Assembly (NCBI GenBank): GCA_015488755.1
Contig: WFNB01000014.1
Coordinates: forward strand, 1 to 64,000
Direction: 5' to 3'
From: Gammaproteobacteria bacterium
Lineage (GTDB): Bacteria; Pseudomonadota; Gammaproteobacteria; GRL18
DNA length: 64,000 nt
The number at the start of each line of letters is the position of its first letter. The first letter of the stretch is position 1. Below are positions 9,294 to 19,789 of the stretch, in pieces. Below the pieces are notes generated by a model. It saw only the letters and a program-made list of their open reading frames with translations, did not search any database and was not told where the DNA came from. A program made the translations under genes and the position numbers.

Positions 9294-11636
9294 CTAGAAG
9301 CTTTGACCAAATGAAAACTGAAATACTTCGGTATCATCCTGACTCTGTTCATTAAGCGGTGTAGCAATACTAATGCGCAATAATCCAAAAGGACTCAACC
9401 ACGCCCCAGCGATACCGGTTGTATAACGTAACTCACCTGCATCAAAATCTCCAAAGTCAGCATACACATTACCTACATCAACAAAGCCACTTAAACGATA
9501 GGCTGAGGAATCTTTCACAAAGGGCACAGGTAATATAACTTCTGCATTGGCAATCACTTTAAATTTTCCACCAAGTGGATCATCCGTTGGCTCCAACCAA
9601 AAAGGATCACGACCACCAATACTGGGAATATAATGCCGTTGATCATCTCTTGGACCTAGGGTATTAGACTTATAACCCCGAACATCGTTCATCCCACCCG
9701 CATAGTATTTTTCAAAAGGAGGAAATGAATCGCCACCAAAGGTATCACCATAACCAATATTACCTTTAAGCATAAGTGTTGTGGTTCGAGACAGTGGGAA
9801 AAAACGCTGCTGTATATAGTTTAGATGATAAAAAAGTAAATCACTACCTGGTAAAGCAATATCACCTGACAAACGCTGTAAGGCACCACGAGTTGGAAAA
9901 ATTGCTTTATTACGACTATCATGCGACCAATTTGATGAAAACCTTAGGGTTTTAAAGGTATCGCCTTCATCCGCTACAAATTTAAGCACATCATAAGCGG
10001 TGTCACTTAGATCATTAGGTAAGTCAATATGAGTGTTTTCAAAATCTAAGCCAAAGCCAATGCGATCAAATTCATTAATAGGTACACCAAAACCGATACC
10101 GATACTAGCATTATCAGTCGCATAGTTGGCCAAGTTTTCTTCTGACAAATCCGTTTCACGCCATTTAAAGCGTAGAGTTCTACTAATACCATCATCGGTA
10201 AAATAAGGATCAGTCACGCTAAAACTGTATATTGTATTAGCATCACTGGTATTGACAGCAACCGCATAACGATTACCCGTACCCAGAAAATTATCCTGAG
10301 AGACACTAAAATTCAGAGTAAGACCCTGTGATTGAGAGAAACCAACACCGGCATTAATACTACCGGTTGATTGCTCTTCAACAGTATAAACCACATCCAC
10401 TAAATCTGTTTCGCCAGGTACAGCGGGGGTTTCCACACTAACAACCTTAAAAAAGCCCAAACGCTGCAAACGTTGCCGAGAGCGTTCCACATCAGTGGTT
10501 GATATCCATGATTTTTCAAATTGACGAATTTCCCTGCGTACCACTTCATCTGAGGTATTGGTGTTACCAATGACATTAACACGACGTACATAAACACGGT
10601 TTCCAGGATCAACAAAGAAAGTAAGTGATATTTCTTTTGTCTTGTCATCCACTTGTGGAATCGGGTTTACATTTGAAAAAGCGTAACCTGCTTTGCCAAG
10701 TAAATCAACAATCGCTTCACTGGTTTGGGTAATGTGTTTTCTGGAAAAGAATTGCCCTTTCTTAATAGCCACAACAGGAAAGATTTCCTTAGGCTCAACA
10801 ATTAAATCACCGGCTAATTTTACTTCTTTAATGGTGTACTTATCACCCTCTGAAAGGTTGATGGTAATATAGATGGATTTTTTATCCGGTGTAATTGCAA
10901 CCTGAGTGGATTCAATCTTAAAGTTGATATAACCGCGATCAAGATAATAGGAACGTAGTTTTTCTAAATCACCCGCAAGTTTCTGTTTGGAATATTGATC
11001 AGTTTTAGTATAAAACGAAAATAAAGTAGGGGTTGTTAATTCAAGCTCATCTAACAACTCTTCTGTAGAAAAAACCTTATTACCTACAATATTAATTTGG
11101 TGTATGGTTGTGACTCGACCTTCTGAAACATCTAACTTAATGCCAACACGATTACGTTCTAAAGGGGTAACAGTAGACTCAATTCTTACTGCATATTTAC
11201 CACGAGCATAATATTGTCGTTTTAGCTCTTCAACAACCCGTTGTAAAATGGATTTATCATAGACACGACCTTCAGCAAAGCCAATTTGCTTTAGCGCTTT
11301 ACTAAGCTCCTCTGCCTCTAAATCTTTGTTACCTTCAAATTCAATCGAAGCAATTGCCGGACGTTCAAGAACAAATACAATTAAAGAATCACCCTCTCTT
11401 TCTAAGCGTACATCTTTAAAAAAACCCGTTTTATATAATTCACGAATCGACTTAGACACAGAGCGAGCATCAATACTATCGCCTACCTTCAAGGGAAGGT
11501 AGTTAAATACCGTACCCGCTGAAATCCGTTGTAAACCTTCAACCTTAATATTGTCGATAATAAAATTTTCAAACGCATAGGCACTATGCAAAGAAATAAT
11601 AAGGCTAGTAAAAACAAATAAAACAACACGTCTCAT
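9294..11636 (-). CDS. bamA: Outer membrane assembly factor BamA
   Basis: This Omp85 protein inserts beta-barrel proteins into the outer membrane. The 780-residue precursor has a signal peptide ending AYA at about residue 21. Five POTRA domains span about 22-425 (first one FIIDNIKVEGLQRISAGTVFNYLPL). A 16-strand barrel follows, with the GIAGAWLSPFGLLRISIATPLN region near the C terminus. It ends in a phenylalanine after FQFSFGQS, the usual BamA recognition signal. rseP lies upstream and skp downstream, so envelope-stress protease and assembly machinery are made together. Confidence 0.98.
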   Translation of the reverse strand: MRRVVLFVFTSLIISLHSAYAFENFIIDNIKVEGLQRISAGTVFNYLPLKVGDSIDARSVSKSIRELYKTGFFKDVRLEREGDSLIVFVLERPAIASIEFEGNKDLEAEELSKALKQIGFAEGRVYDKSILQRVVEELKRQYYARGKYAVRIESTVTPLERNRVGIKLDVSEGRVTTIHQINIVGNKVFSTEELLDELELTTPTLFSFYTKTDQYSKQKLAGDLEKLRSYYLDRGYINFKIESTQVAITPDKKSIYITINLSEGDKYTIKEVKLAGDLIVEPKEIFPVVAIKKGQFFSRKHITQTSEAIVDLLGKAGYAFSNVNPIPQVDDKTKEISLTFFVDPGNRVYVRRVNVIGNTNTSDEVVRREIRQFEKSWISTTDVERSRQRLQRLGFFKVVSVETPAVPGETDLVDVVYTVEEQSTGSINAGVGFSQSQGLTLNFSVSQDNFLGTGNRYAVAVNTSDANTIYSFSVTDPYFTDDGISRTLRFKWRETDLSEENLANYATDNASIGIGFGVPINEFDRIGFGLDFENTHIDLPNDLSDTAYDVLKFVADEGDTFKTLRFSSNWSHDSRNKAIFPTRGALQRLSGDIALPGSDLLFYHLNYIQQRFFPLSRTTTLMLKGNIGYGDTFGGDSFPPFEKYYAGGMNDVRGYKSNTLGPRDDQRHYIPSIGGRDPFWLEPTDDPLGGKFKVIANAEVILPVPFVKDSSAYRLSGFVDVGNVYADFGDFDAGELRYTTGIAGAWLSPFGLLRISIATPLNEQSQDDTEVFQFSFGQSF

Positions 11637-11664
11637 TAAGTGAGTTCCAAATAAAAGTATTAAT

Positions 11665-13014
11665 CTAATTCAAAAGTCGTACAAAATCATTATACATGGC
11701 AATGCTCATTAGCATAACCAATAATGTAATGCCAATCTTTAGCCCGATTTCCTGCACAGCATCTGATACAGGAGAACCTTTTATCATTTCAACGACATAA
11801 AACAATAAATGTCCGCCATCGAGCATGGGCACAGGTAGTAAATTAACCACACCTAAACTTAAGCTGACAATGGCCAAAAATCTTAAAAAGAATTCGACAC
11901 CCATTTGTGCTGAATGTCCGGCCTCTTTGGCAATAGTAATAGGACCACTGATATTTTTTAGCGATGCTTCACCGGTGACTATTCTACCTAACATTCTTAC
12001 GGTTAGCACTGACAAATCCCAAGTTTTTTCAATTCCTTTGCCAATTGCAGTAAAAACATCGTATTGATGCATGGCATAAAGTGACTTTGGTAAGGGGGTG
12101 ACGGATTTTGGACGTACACCAATTTGACCAATTGTTTTTTTACCCCGCTTCACAGAGCCTATCACCAAAGTAATGGGGATCTTTTTCTGTTCTCTTAAAA
12201 CCTCAATAGTCACTTTAACACCGGGTTTGTTCATAACGGCATGAACTAAATCCCGCCAGTGATCAATCGCTTTACCATTAATAGAGAGGACTTGATCACC
12301 AGCAAGAATACCAGCGCTGGCAGCCGGTGAATTTGCTAAAACCTCACTTAAAATAACCTTTTCTATTGGTAATTTTAAACTAAGACCAATAATCTCATGT
12401 AAATTAGCCGGTTCCAGATCACGAGACAGGTGTTCAAAGTCAAAGGTAATCATACGTTGATCCGCTAAGTGAAGCACCGCTTTCTTATGTTCAATGAAGG
12501 GATCAAGTAGTTGCTCATAAACAGCACTCAAAGTGGGTGTTTCTCTATCCCCTACAGCAACAATATAATCACCCTTACGTAAGCCAGATTGCCAAGCAAT
12601 AGAGTCTGCATCTAAACTCCCCATTATTGGTTTCACTCCTTGAACACCAATAACAAACATCAACCAAAAAGCAAACACGGCAAAAACAAAATTAACAAAA
12701 GGCCCTGCAAAGACGATGGCAAAGCGCTTATAGACCGATTGCCGATTAAATGCTCTAGGTAATTCTTCATCAGCAACCTCTCCTTCACGTTCATCCAACA
12801 TTTTTACATAGCCACCTAGAGGGATGCTCGCTAGCACAAATTCAGTACTATCTTTAACCCCATTAAAACGAAAAAGTGGCGCACCAAAACCAATTGAAAA
12901 CCGTAATATTTTAACATTTAGCTTACGAGCAACCCAAAAATGGCCATACTCATGAATGGCAACAAGCAAGGCAATCGTAAAAATAAAAGCAAGAATAATG
13001 ATGATAATATTCAT
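11665..13014 (-). CDS. rseP: Site-2 zinc protease RseP
   Basis: This inner-membrane metalloprotease cuts the anti-sigma factor RseA and clears signal peptides. At 449 residues it has the zinc motif HEYGH at residues 21-25 in the first membrane helix. Two PDZ-type regions lie between about 115 and 305 (second: SPAASAGILAGDQVLSINGKAI). The second active-site motif NLLPVPMLDGGHLLFY lies near residue 400, followed by membrane helices. It sits between dxr and bamA, the standard position. Confidence 0.97.
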   Translation of the reverse strand: MNIIIIILAFIFTIALLVAIHEYGHFWVARKLNVKILRFSIGFGAPLFRFNGVKDSTEFVLASIPLGGYVKMLDEREGEVADEELPRAFNRQSVYKRFAIVFAGPFVNFVFAVFAFWLMFVIGVQGVKPIMGSLDADSIAWQSGLRKGDYIVAVGDRETPTLSAVYEQLLDPFIEHKKAVLHLADQRMITFDFEHLSRDLEPANLHEIIGLSLKLPIEKVILSEVLANSPAASAGILAGDQVLSINGKAIDHWRDLVHAVMNKPGVKVTIEVLREQKKIPITLVIGSVKRGKKTIGQIGVRPKSVTPLPKSLYAMHQYDVFTAIGKGIEKTWDLSVLTVRMLGRIVTGEASLKNISGPITIAKEAGHSAQMGVEFFLRFLAIVSLSLGVVNLLPVPMLDGGHLLFYVVEMIKGSPVSDAVQEIGLKIGITLLVMLMSIAMYNDFVRLLN

Positions 13015-13095
13015 AAGATATCAATTAATTCTCTTGAAATGTGATCACTATTATCCATGGTTTAAATTTCTATTTTTTGACGGTTAATTAAGGGC

Positions 13096-14328
13096 TTAGG
13101 CAGTTAAATTGGACTGACACAGCATTTGAGAAAATTTTCTGGCTTCTAAATCAGCATTGAGAATATTATCTAAAGAATCAGCAGGCACAGCATTAACACC
13201 TTCAATTGTTTGTTGAACAATTTCTGCAATTTGGGTAAAGCCAATTTGTTCTTGTAAAAAGGCTGCAACCGCAATTTCATTGGCCGCATTTAATATTGCT
13301 GGTGCCGTTCCTCCTATACGCAAGGCATCATAGGCAAGCTTCAAGCAAATAAAACGTTCAAAATCAGGTTCTTGAAAATTAAGCTGTGCTATTTTAAAGA
13401 TATCCAAGGGGGCAACACCAGAAGGCATTCGCTTCGGCCATGCCAATGCATGAGCGATAGGGGTACGCATATCAGGATTACCTAACTGAGCAAGCACGGA
13501 GCCATCACTATAAGCAACCATAGAGTGAATAACGCTTTGAGGATGAATAACCACTTGAATGTCATCAGCCGAGGCATTAAAAAGCCAACTGGCCTCAATA
13601 ACTTCTAAGCCTTTATTCATCATAGTAGCTGAGTCAACCGATATTTTACGTCCCATTTCCCAAGTTGGGTGTGCACAAGCCTGATCCGGTGTAACGTCTT
13701 GCAGTTGTGTCAAATCTTTATTTAAAAAGGGACCACCAGAAGCGGTCAGTAATATTTTTTCAACGCCATAAGCATCTAAATTACTGCTTTGCCCATCTGT
13801 ATACTCAGCAGTATTAGCACTAACAGCATTCAGTTTTTCTGGCATGGACTGAAAAATAGCATTATGCTCACTATCAATAGGCAACAATGTTGCGCCATTG
13901 TCCTTTACCGCTTGCATAAACAAAGCACCTGACATCACTAAAGATTCTTTATTTGCCAGCAGTATGCGCTTGCCACTATAAGCTGCAGCCATGGATGAAC
14001 GTAAACCAGCAGCCCCAACAATAGCAGCCATGACATAATCAACTTGTTTATGAGAAGCAACCTCATCTAAGGCTTTAGAGCCATGAAGCACTTGAATGGT
14101 CTGTGTTTTAGGATTGTTTTTTAAGCGTTCTCGCAGTTCAGTAGCACTGCTCTCATCCACCATAACAGCAATATCAGGAATAACTCTAAGACATTGTTCA
14201 TACAAACGCTCAACATTGCTATGGGCAGTTAAAGCAAAGGCTCTAAAGCGCTCTGTTTGTCTAGCAATCACATCCAAAGTGCTCGTACCAATAGAGCCAG
14301 TGGAACCTAAGATAGCAATATTTATCAT
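13096..14328 (-). CDS. dxr: 1-deoxy-D-xylulose 5-phosphate reductoisomerase
   Basis: The enzyme converts DXP to MEP with NADPH, the committed step of the non-mevalonate isoprenoid pathway. It therefore feeds both undecaprenyl phosphate (uppS nearby) and squalene (hpnCDE at 28-34 kb). At 410 residues it opens with the nucleotide-binding [16 protein letters not shown]. It contains [23 protein letters not shown] and [13 protein letters not shown], which carry the metal and substrate residues, and a complete helical C-terminal domain. Confidence 0.98.
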   Translation of the reverse strand: MINIAILGSTGSIGTSTLDVIARQTERFRAFALTAHSNVERLYEQCLRVIPDIAVMVDESSATELRERLKNNPKTQTIQVLHGSKALDEVASHKQVDYVMAAIVGAAGLRSSMAAAYSGKRILLANKESLVMSGALFMQAVKDNGATLLPIDSEHNAIFQSMPEKLNAVSANTAEYTDGQSSNLDAYGVEKILLTASGGPFLNKDLTQLQDVTPDQACAHPTWEMGRKISVDSATMMNKGLEVIEASWLFNASADDIQVVIHPQSVIHSMVAYSDGSVLAQLGNPDMRTPIAHALAWPKRMPSGVAPLDIFKIAQLNFQEPDFERFICLKLAYDALRIGGTAPAILNAANEIAVAAFLQEQIGFTQIAEIVQQTIEGVNAVPADSLDNILNADLEARKFSQMLCQSNLTA

Positions 14329-14365
14329 TATGACAATCCTATAAGTAAGTAGTATCAGTACACAC

Positions 14366-15214
14366 TTAAGTTAATGGGTACAGCCATGAAAGAATAATGC
14401 AAAATACCGGTGCTGCGGCTGTGACACCATCAATTCTATCTAAAATACCACCATGTCCGGGTAATATATGGCCACTGTCTTTAATATCAGCTTGCCGTTT
14501 AAACATGCTTTCTGTTAAATCGCCTACAATAGAAAAAATAACAACAATAGCAGTCAGACCAATAATATGTAGATAATCCTGAGCACCAGCTCCTGCCCAT
14601 ACAGCAAAAAGACAGGTGATTATTATGGCCAAAGCCAAGCCACCATAAACCCCCTCTATGGATTTTCCTGGACTTATTTTTGGTGCCAGTTTGTTTTTAC
14701 CAAAGCGTTTACCTGAAAAATAAGCACCGGTATCTGCTGCCCATATAAGCATCATTACTGAGAATACCAGATAGGGACCAGTAATACTGATCTGGGCAAA
14801 TTTTAATGATTCAATAGCATGAATCGAAATCAAAGCATACCATGTAATGCTTAATAAAAAGATCCCCATAACAGCAATGATCAGGCTTTTATTTGTCCAA
14901 AAACGTGCACTGGCAGGAAAGCCAAGCACCAAGATAAGCGCATACAGCCAAAAGGCACTGGCCAAAGTATTGAGCACACTCAGTGGTAATAAAAAATTCA
15001 CCAACCAAATAGAAAAAATGATAGTACCCACAATAACGACATAAGCCAATTTAGACAATACTGAGGGGAATTTAGCAAAACCAGCCCATTCATACGCACC
15101 AAGTAAGATTATAAAGCCAGTCAGCGCTGCGAAGTAATCATTTGAAAGGAATAAAATGCCATAGACGGCAAAGGGAAAGAGAACTAAGGCGGTTATTACT
15201 CTTAATTTTAACAT
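14366..15214 (-). CDS. cdsA: Phosphatidate cytidylyltransferase
   Basis: This integral membrane enzyme makes CDP-diacylglycerol from phosphatidate and CTP for phospholipid synthesis. It has 282 residues with about eight hydrophobic helices. The C-terminal CDP-DAG signature spans [20 protein letters not shown] and continues GILDRIDG, with all conserved Lys, Asp and Gly residues. It lies between uppS and dxr, as is typical. Confidence 0.97.
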   Translation of the reverse strand: MLKLRVITALVLFPFAVYGILFLSNDYFAALTGFIILLGAYEWAGFAKFPSVLSKLAYVVIVGTIIFSIWLVNFLLPLSVLNTLASAFWLYALILVLGFPASARFWTNKSLIIAVMGIFLLSITWYALISIHAIESLKFAQISITGPYLVFSVMMLIWAADTGAYFSGKRFGKNKLAPKISPGKSIEGVYGGLALAIIITCLFAVWAGAGAQDYLHIIGLTAIVVIFSIVGDLTESMFKRQADIKDSGHILPGHGGILDRIDGVTAAAPVFCIILSWLYPLT

Positions 15215-15247
15215 ATTAGGGGTACTTGCTCTTTATATAGGTATCGA

Positions 15248-16000
15248 TTATTGATCGTGTGTGAGTTGTTCACCCGTGCGACCAAAACGTCTCTGTCTGG
15301 AGTGAAATGAATCAACCGCATCCTGAAAAATTTCTTGGTTAAAATCAGGCCATAAGACATCTGTAAAATAGAATTCACAATAGGCTAATTGCCATAAAAT
15401 GAAATTACTGATCCGTTTTTCTCCACCAGTACGGATAAATAAGTCGGGTTCAGGGAGATGCTTTAACGATAAGTGCTCTTCAATAGTCACTTCAGTGATG
15501 TCTTGACTATGTAAACGACCATTTTGGACTTTCTGTGCAATTTGTCTGGTTGCCTGAGTAATATCCCAACGCCCCCCATAATTAGCAGCCACATTAAGGG
15601 TCAAACCACTATTATCTTCAGTAAGTGCAAGCGCATCACTAATCAAACCTCTGATTTTATCTGAAAAAGCACTTAGGTCACCAATAATGCGCAGTTGGAT
15701 ATTATTTTCATGCAACTTTTTTACTTCACGAGTAAGTGCCGTGGCAAATAATTCCATCAACAAGTTGACTTCTTTTTTAGGTCGACGCCAGTTTTCACTA
15801 CTAAAAGCAAAAATTGTCAGAACGTCAAGATCTTGTTCAACACAACTACTGACAATTTTTCGTAATGCGCCTAAACCTGCTTTATGGCCTGCAAATCGAG
15901 GCATAAAACGTTTTTTTGCCCAACGACCATTACCATCCATAATAATACAGATGTGTTTTAAATTATTTCCTTTGGCACAGGTTGGGTTATCCGCAGGCAT
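15248..16000 (-). CDS. uppS: Undecaprenyl diphosphate synthase
   Basis: This cis-prenyltransferase makes the C55 lipid carrier for peptidoglycan and O-antigen. The 250-residue protein has the catalytic MDGNGRWAKKR (Asp near residue 22), FAFSSENWRRP, NVAANYGGRWDI and the C-terminal DLFIRTGGEKRISNFILWQL. It is followed by cdsA and preceded by frr with only two bases between the stop and start, so it is probably co-translated. Confidence 0.97.
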   Translation of the reverse strand: MPADNPTCAKGNNLKHICIIMDGNGRWAKKRFMPRFAGHKAGLGALRKIVSSCVEQDLDVLTIFAFSSENWRRPKKEVNLLMELFATALTREVKKLHENNIQLRIIGDLSAFSDKIRGLISDALALTEDNSGLTLNVAANYGGRWDITQATRQIAQKVQNGRLHSQDITEVTIEEHLSLKHLPEPDLFIRTGGEKRISNFILWQLAYCEFYFTDVLWPDFNQEIFQDAVDSFHSRQRRFGRTGEQLTHDQ

Positions 16001-16002
16001 TT

Positions 16003-16560
16003 CTAGATTTCCATCAAATCTTTTTCTTTAATAGCTAAAATTTGATCAACTTCCTTCACATGAGCATCTGTTAACTTTTGTATTGCATCCTGACCACGGT
16101 GCTCATCATCTTCAGATATTTCTTTTTCTTTTTCTAATTCTTTTAGTGAATTATTAGCATCTCTACGGATATTTCGTATGGCAACTTTGGCATTCTCACC
16201 TTCACCACGTACGACTTTAATTAAATTTTTACGTGTTTCTTCTGTTAAAGGTGGTAGTGGTATACGAATTAACTCGCCATTTGTTGCTGGATTTAGACCT
16301 AAATCAGACTTTAAAATTGCTTTTTCAACAAGCGGTGTCATTTGTTTTTCCCAAACTTGGACAGATAACGTTCTGGCATCAAGAATAGAAATATTGGCCA
16401 CCTGATTTAAGGGAGTCTCATTACCGTAATAATCAACGCTAATACTATCAAGTAGACTGGTATGAGCACGCCCTGTTCTGACTTTCATTAAGTCTTGTTT
16501 AAGTGAATCAATTGTTTTCCCCATTCGGGTATCAGCATCACTTTGAATTTCATTAATCAT
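16003..16560 (-). CDS. frr: Ribosome recycling factor
   Basis: The factor splits post-termination ribosomes with EF-G. The 185-residue, tRNA-shaped protein has the signature [20 protein letters not shown] and the long-helix segment [20 protein letters not shown]. Both the two-domain length and the C-terminal [17 protein letters not shown] are typical. It sits 121 bases after pyrH and directly before uppS. Confidence 0.98.
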   Translation of the reverse strand: MINEIQSDADTRMGKTIDSLKQDLMKVRTGRAHTSLLDSISVDYYGNETPLNQVANISILDARTLSVQVWEKQMTPLVEKAILKSDLGLNPATNGELIRIPLPPLTEETRKNLIKVVRGEGENAKVAIRNIRRDANNSLKELEKEKEISEDDEHRGQDAIQKLTDAHVKEVDQILAIKEKDLMEI

Positions 16561-16681
16561 ATTTAATCTCCTGAATATCCTAGAAGGATTCCAGATAAAG
16601 AAGTGAATTACAATAAAAATAATTAGTGACTAATAGTCCCTAAGTCATCGCCAAGTAAACAGTGGCAATTCAGGTAAATTT

Positions 16682-17392
16682 TTAGCTAACTAAGGTACCT
16701 TCCTGTTCACCATTTATTATCTTATCAAGTGCTCCGGACTTCACCATATTATAAACACGGATAGGCATTTTGTGGTCTCGGCATAGAACGATAGCCGTTG
16801 CATCCATTACATTAAGCTTTTTCTCTAATACTTCATCATAATTCAAATCACGATAAAGTGTGGCTGAAGGGTCTTTAACAGGATCAGCTGAATAAACACC
16901 ATCAACCTTTGTGGCTTTAATCACAACATCCGCTTCAACTTCAATACCTCTAAGGCTAGCAGCTGAATCTGTGGTAAAAAAAGGATTTCCAGTACCCGCC
17001 GCAAAAATAGCAACCCGTCCTTTTTCTAGATGACGAATTGCCCTACGACGAATATAATCTTCGCACACTTGATGGATAGGTAAAGCCGACATAACTCGTG
17101 CAGACACGCCATGTTTTTCCAAAGCATCTTGCAGAGCCAATGAATTGATAACCGTGGCCAACATGCCCATGTGATCACCTGCAACCCTATCCATACCAGA
17201 TGCAGCTAGGCCAACACCACGAAAAATATTGCCACCACCAATGACCAGAGCAACTTGAACGCCCTGCTGAGTAACATTTTTTATTTCTTCAGACACATAA
17301 GAAAGCACCTGTGGGTCGATACCAAAATTTTGTTCTCCCATTAATGCCTCACCACTGAGTTTTAATAAGATCCTTTGATAGTGTGCACTCAC
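16682..17392 (-). CDS. pyrH: Uridylate kinase
   Basis: The enzyme phosphorylates UMP to UDP; it is a hexameric amino-acid-kinase-fold protein unrelated to eukaryotic UMP kinases. At 236 residues it has [44 protein letters not shown] and [20 protein letters not shown], all diagnostic. It follows tsf by about 136 bases, a gap that may hold a secondary promoter, although I could not define one. Confidence 0.98.
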   Translation of the reverse strand: MSAHYQRILLKLSGEALMGEQNFGIDPQVLSYVSEEIKNVTQQGVQVALVIGGGNIFRGVGLAASGMDRVAGDHMGMLATVINSLALQDALEKHGVSARVMSALPIHQVCEDYIRRRAIRHLEKGRVAIFAAGTGNPFFTTDSAASLRGIEVEADVVIKATKVDGVYSADPVKDPSATLYRDLNYDEVLEKKLNVMDATAIVLCRDHKMPIRVYNMVKSGALDKIINGEQEGTLVS

Positions 17393-17528
17393 AGGTAATT
17401 CTCCTTTCTCTTAATAATCGTTCTAAACAAATAAGTGTTCTACTCTTTAAGTTTTATTAACTCATTAGAGGTTATATTGCATATTACTATACACATATAC
17501 GCACCAATAAGTCATTTAATCACTTAAG

Positions 17529-18407
17529 TTAGCTACCAATTTGAGCCATTACTTCAGCAGCAAAATCTTCATTTTTCTTTTCCATGCCTTCACCCACTTC
17601 AAGACGGGTAAAACCAAGCACAGTTGCATCGGCTTTTTTCACTAATTGCTCAACAGTTATATCAGGATCTTTAACAAAAGCTTGTCCCATTAGAGTATTA
17701 TCCTTAATAAATCGCTTGATTTTACCTTCAACAATTTTTTCAATAATATTTTCTGGTTTACCACTATTAGCTGCTTCTGCTGCTGCAATTTCTTTTTCTT
17801 TAGCCAACTCAGTAGCGTCTAGAGAAGACTCATCAAGTCCCTTAGGATTACTGGCTGCAACGTGCATGGCAATATCTTTGATTAATTCTTGATCGCCACC
17901 TTGCATATCAACAACAACACCAATTTTAGTACCGTGCAAGTACGCACCTAACTGACCTTCTGTGGCAAATGTTACAAAACGACGCACTGACATATTCTCG
18001 CCAATTTTTGCAATCATTGTTTTTAAAACCGTATCAATGTCCTCAGAACCATCTTCTAAAGGCATGCTTAATAAGGTTTCTACATCAGCAGGCGCATCGC
18101 TTAGAATACGTTTAGCAACGGCACTAGAAAATGCACCAAACTCATCACCCATAGCAACAAAATCAGTTTCGCAATTTACTTCAAGCATAACGCCTTTTTT
18201 AGCATCATCACTGAATTCAACAACCACCTTACCTTCTGTGGCAATACGACCGGCTTTTTTATCTGCCTTAGCAAGACCGGTTTTACGCATTAGCTCAATT
18301 GCTGCTTCAATATCACCATCAGTCTCAACCAATGATTTTTTACATTCCATCATGCCCGCACCCGTGCGATCACGTAATTCTTTAACTAACTTGGCGGTAA
18401 TTGCCAT
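17529..18407 (-). CDS. tsf: Translation elongation factor Ts
   Basis: The protein is the guanine-nucleotide exchange factor for EF-Tu. The 292-residue protein opens with the UBA-like MAITAKLVKELRDRTGAGMMECKK motif region and contains the EF-Ts signature EVNCETDFVA. Two core subdomains and a dimerisation module complete it. It lies downstream of rpsB, separated by 143 bases that hold a strong hairpin, which fits lower or adjustable tsf expression relative to rpsB. Confidence 0.98.
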   Translation of the reverse strand: MAITAKLVKELRDRTGAGMMECKKSLVETDGDIEAAIELMRKTGLAKADKKAGRIATEGKVVVEFSDDAKKGVMLEVNCETDFVAMGDEFGAFSSAVAKRILSDAPADVETLLSMPLEDGSEDIDTVLKTMIAKIGENMSVRRFVTFATEGQLGAYLHGTKIGVVVDMQGGDQELIKDIAMHVAASNPKGLDESSLDATELAKEKEIAAAEAANSGKPENIIEKIVEGKIKRFIKDNTLMGQAFVKDPDITVEQLVKKADATVLGFTRLEVGEGMEKKNEDFAAEVMAQIGS

Positions 18408-18432
18408 TTTTTAACCCTCATATAATTCAAAA

Positions 18433-18471
18433 CCGGACAATACCATGCTATTTTTTGCTGGTATTGCCCGG
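18433..18471 (-). terminator. Intergenic hairpin between rpsB and tsf, candidate attenuator
   Basis: CCGGACAATACCA (18433-18445) pairs with TGGTATTGCCCGG (18459-18471) with a single mismatch, and the loop contains a T-run. Read on the minus strand, the stem is followed by TTTTG. This resembles a weak intrinsic terminator placed after rpsB and before tsf. Partial termination here would set the S2 to EF-Ts ratio. It could also be an RNA-processing site. Confidence 0.55.
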
Positions 18472-18550
18472 AATTTTATTGTCTATCGTAATGACTGCCC
18501 ATCAACATAGCTAGACTATGTCTAATCAGCCTATTAATAAGTCTTAAAAA

Positions 18551-19318
18551 TTAAGAACTCGCTGCTTCAGATGCCTTATCAGCACCTTTTGCACTATCAA
18601 CTTCTACAAATTCATCTGTAGTAGCTTTTTGAGTGTTTGCTGCTTTAGCATCTAAAACAGATTCAGCTGCCGTCTCAACATATAAGTTAATGGCACGAAT
18701 AGCATCATCATTACCAGGAATGATATAGTCAATATCATCTGCTTTATTATTTGTGTCAACAATGCCAATCACTGGAATACCCAGTTTTTTTGCTTCTAGT
18801 ACAGCAATCTTTTCATGGCCTACATCAACAATAAATACTGCTGAAGGTAATGAATTCATATCTTTAATACCACCCAAGCTTTTTTCAAGCTTTTCCATTT
18901 CACGGGTGTTCATCAGTGCTTCTTTTTTAGTTAGGGTATTAAATGTGCCATCTTCAGACGCTTTTTCTAAGTATTTCAAGCGCTTGATTGATTGCTTAAC
19001 TGTTTTAAAGTTAGTCAACATACCACCTAACCAACGATGGTTAACATAAGGCATGCCACAACGTAAGGCTTGCTCTTTAATTGATTTACCGGCAGCACGC
19101 TTGGTGCCGACAAATAATATTTTGCCGCGCTTAGCAGCGATTTGACCAACAAAGTTCATGGCATCATTGAACATAGGCAATGTGCTTTCTAAGTTGATAA
19201 TATGAATCTTGTTACGATCACCAAAGATATACTGCCCCATCTTCGGGTTCCAATAACGGGTCTGGTGACCAAAATGAACGCCTGCTTCAAGCATTTGACG
19301 CATTGTGACTTTTGCCAT
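18551..19318 (-). CDS. rpsB: 30S ribosomal protein S2
   Basis: This ribosomal small-subunit protein has 255 residues. It has the S2 signatures [34 protein letters not shown] and [25 protein letters not shown] (given here as motif regions). The C-terminal tail (residues about 228-255) is acidic and low-complexity. A good ribosome site (AAGGA, about eight bases upstream) precedes the ATG. It is the first gene of the minus-strand cluster and is divergent from map. Confidence 0.98.
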   Translation of the reverse strand: MAKVTMRQMLEAGVHFGHQTRYWNPKMGQYIFGDRNKIHIINLESTLPMFNDAMNFVGQIAAKRGKILFVGTKRAAGKSIKEQALRCGMPYVNHRWLGGMLTNFKTVKQSIKRLKYLEKASEDGTFNTLTKKEALMNTREMEKLEKSLGGIKDMNSLPSAVFIVDVGHEKIAVLEAKKLGIPVIGIVDTNNKADDIDYIIPGNDDAIRAINLYVETAAESVLDAKAANTQKATTDEFVEVDSAKGADKASEAASS

Positions 19319-19789
19319 GATAAATATTCCTTAATATAAGGGTTAAATCTTCCATACATCCCATAAACCAACTTGATTTATCACTATTTATACTTAGGCA
19401 ACAAAATAGCTAAGCAATACTAAAATAGTGTCCAAGCACCCAGGTTTACGTGTCGATATAGGGTCGGAGTAATAAAGCTAGGCCTTATCTTACACATGAG
19501 TTATTGCGATAGCTTATTACAACTTACACAGATACTCGCATAACAAGGCGTGCGTATTATTCCATAAATCAATAAAAACAACAATCTTTGTTTACGCTAA
19601 ATAATTGCTATTTAGTTACTCTTATCACTACTATAGCTGTGATATTTGAAACACTCTCTAATTTTGGCTAAATACTTTCATATGATTTTGTATCATTCAA
19701 AGGGTATAATAGCGCCTCATTGTTTTCCTAGTAATTTTGCTGATTTTTCTAGGTTTACCAAGTCACCTATTTTAAGAACCTTAAACGTT
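19319..19789. other. Divergent promoter region between rpsB and map
   Basis: This 471-base gap separates oppositely transcribed rpsB and map. It is AT-rich and must hold both promoters plus the rpsB leader RNA, which often carries the S2 autoregulatory site in Gammaproteobacteria. I could not identify that site or a convincing -35/-10 pair. An open frame extends map upstream to 19646, but it lacks the family's N terminus and is probably untranslated. No tRNA or other RNA gene was seen. Confidence 0.5.

Noticed and set aside
19646-19789. N-terminal extension of methionine aminopeptidase
   Set aside because: The open frame is continuous but the extra 48 residues lack family similarity; the ATG at 19790 gives the standard type I protein.
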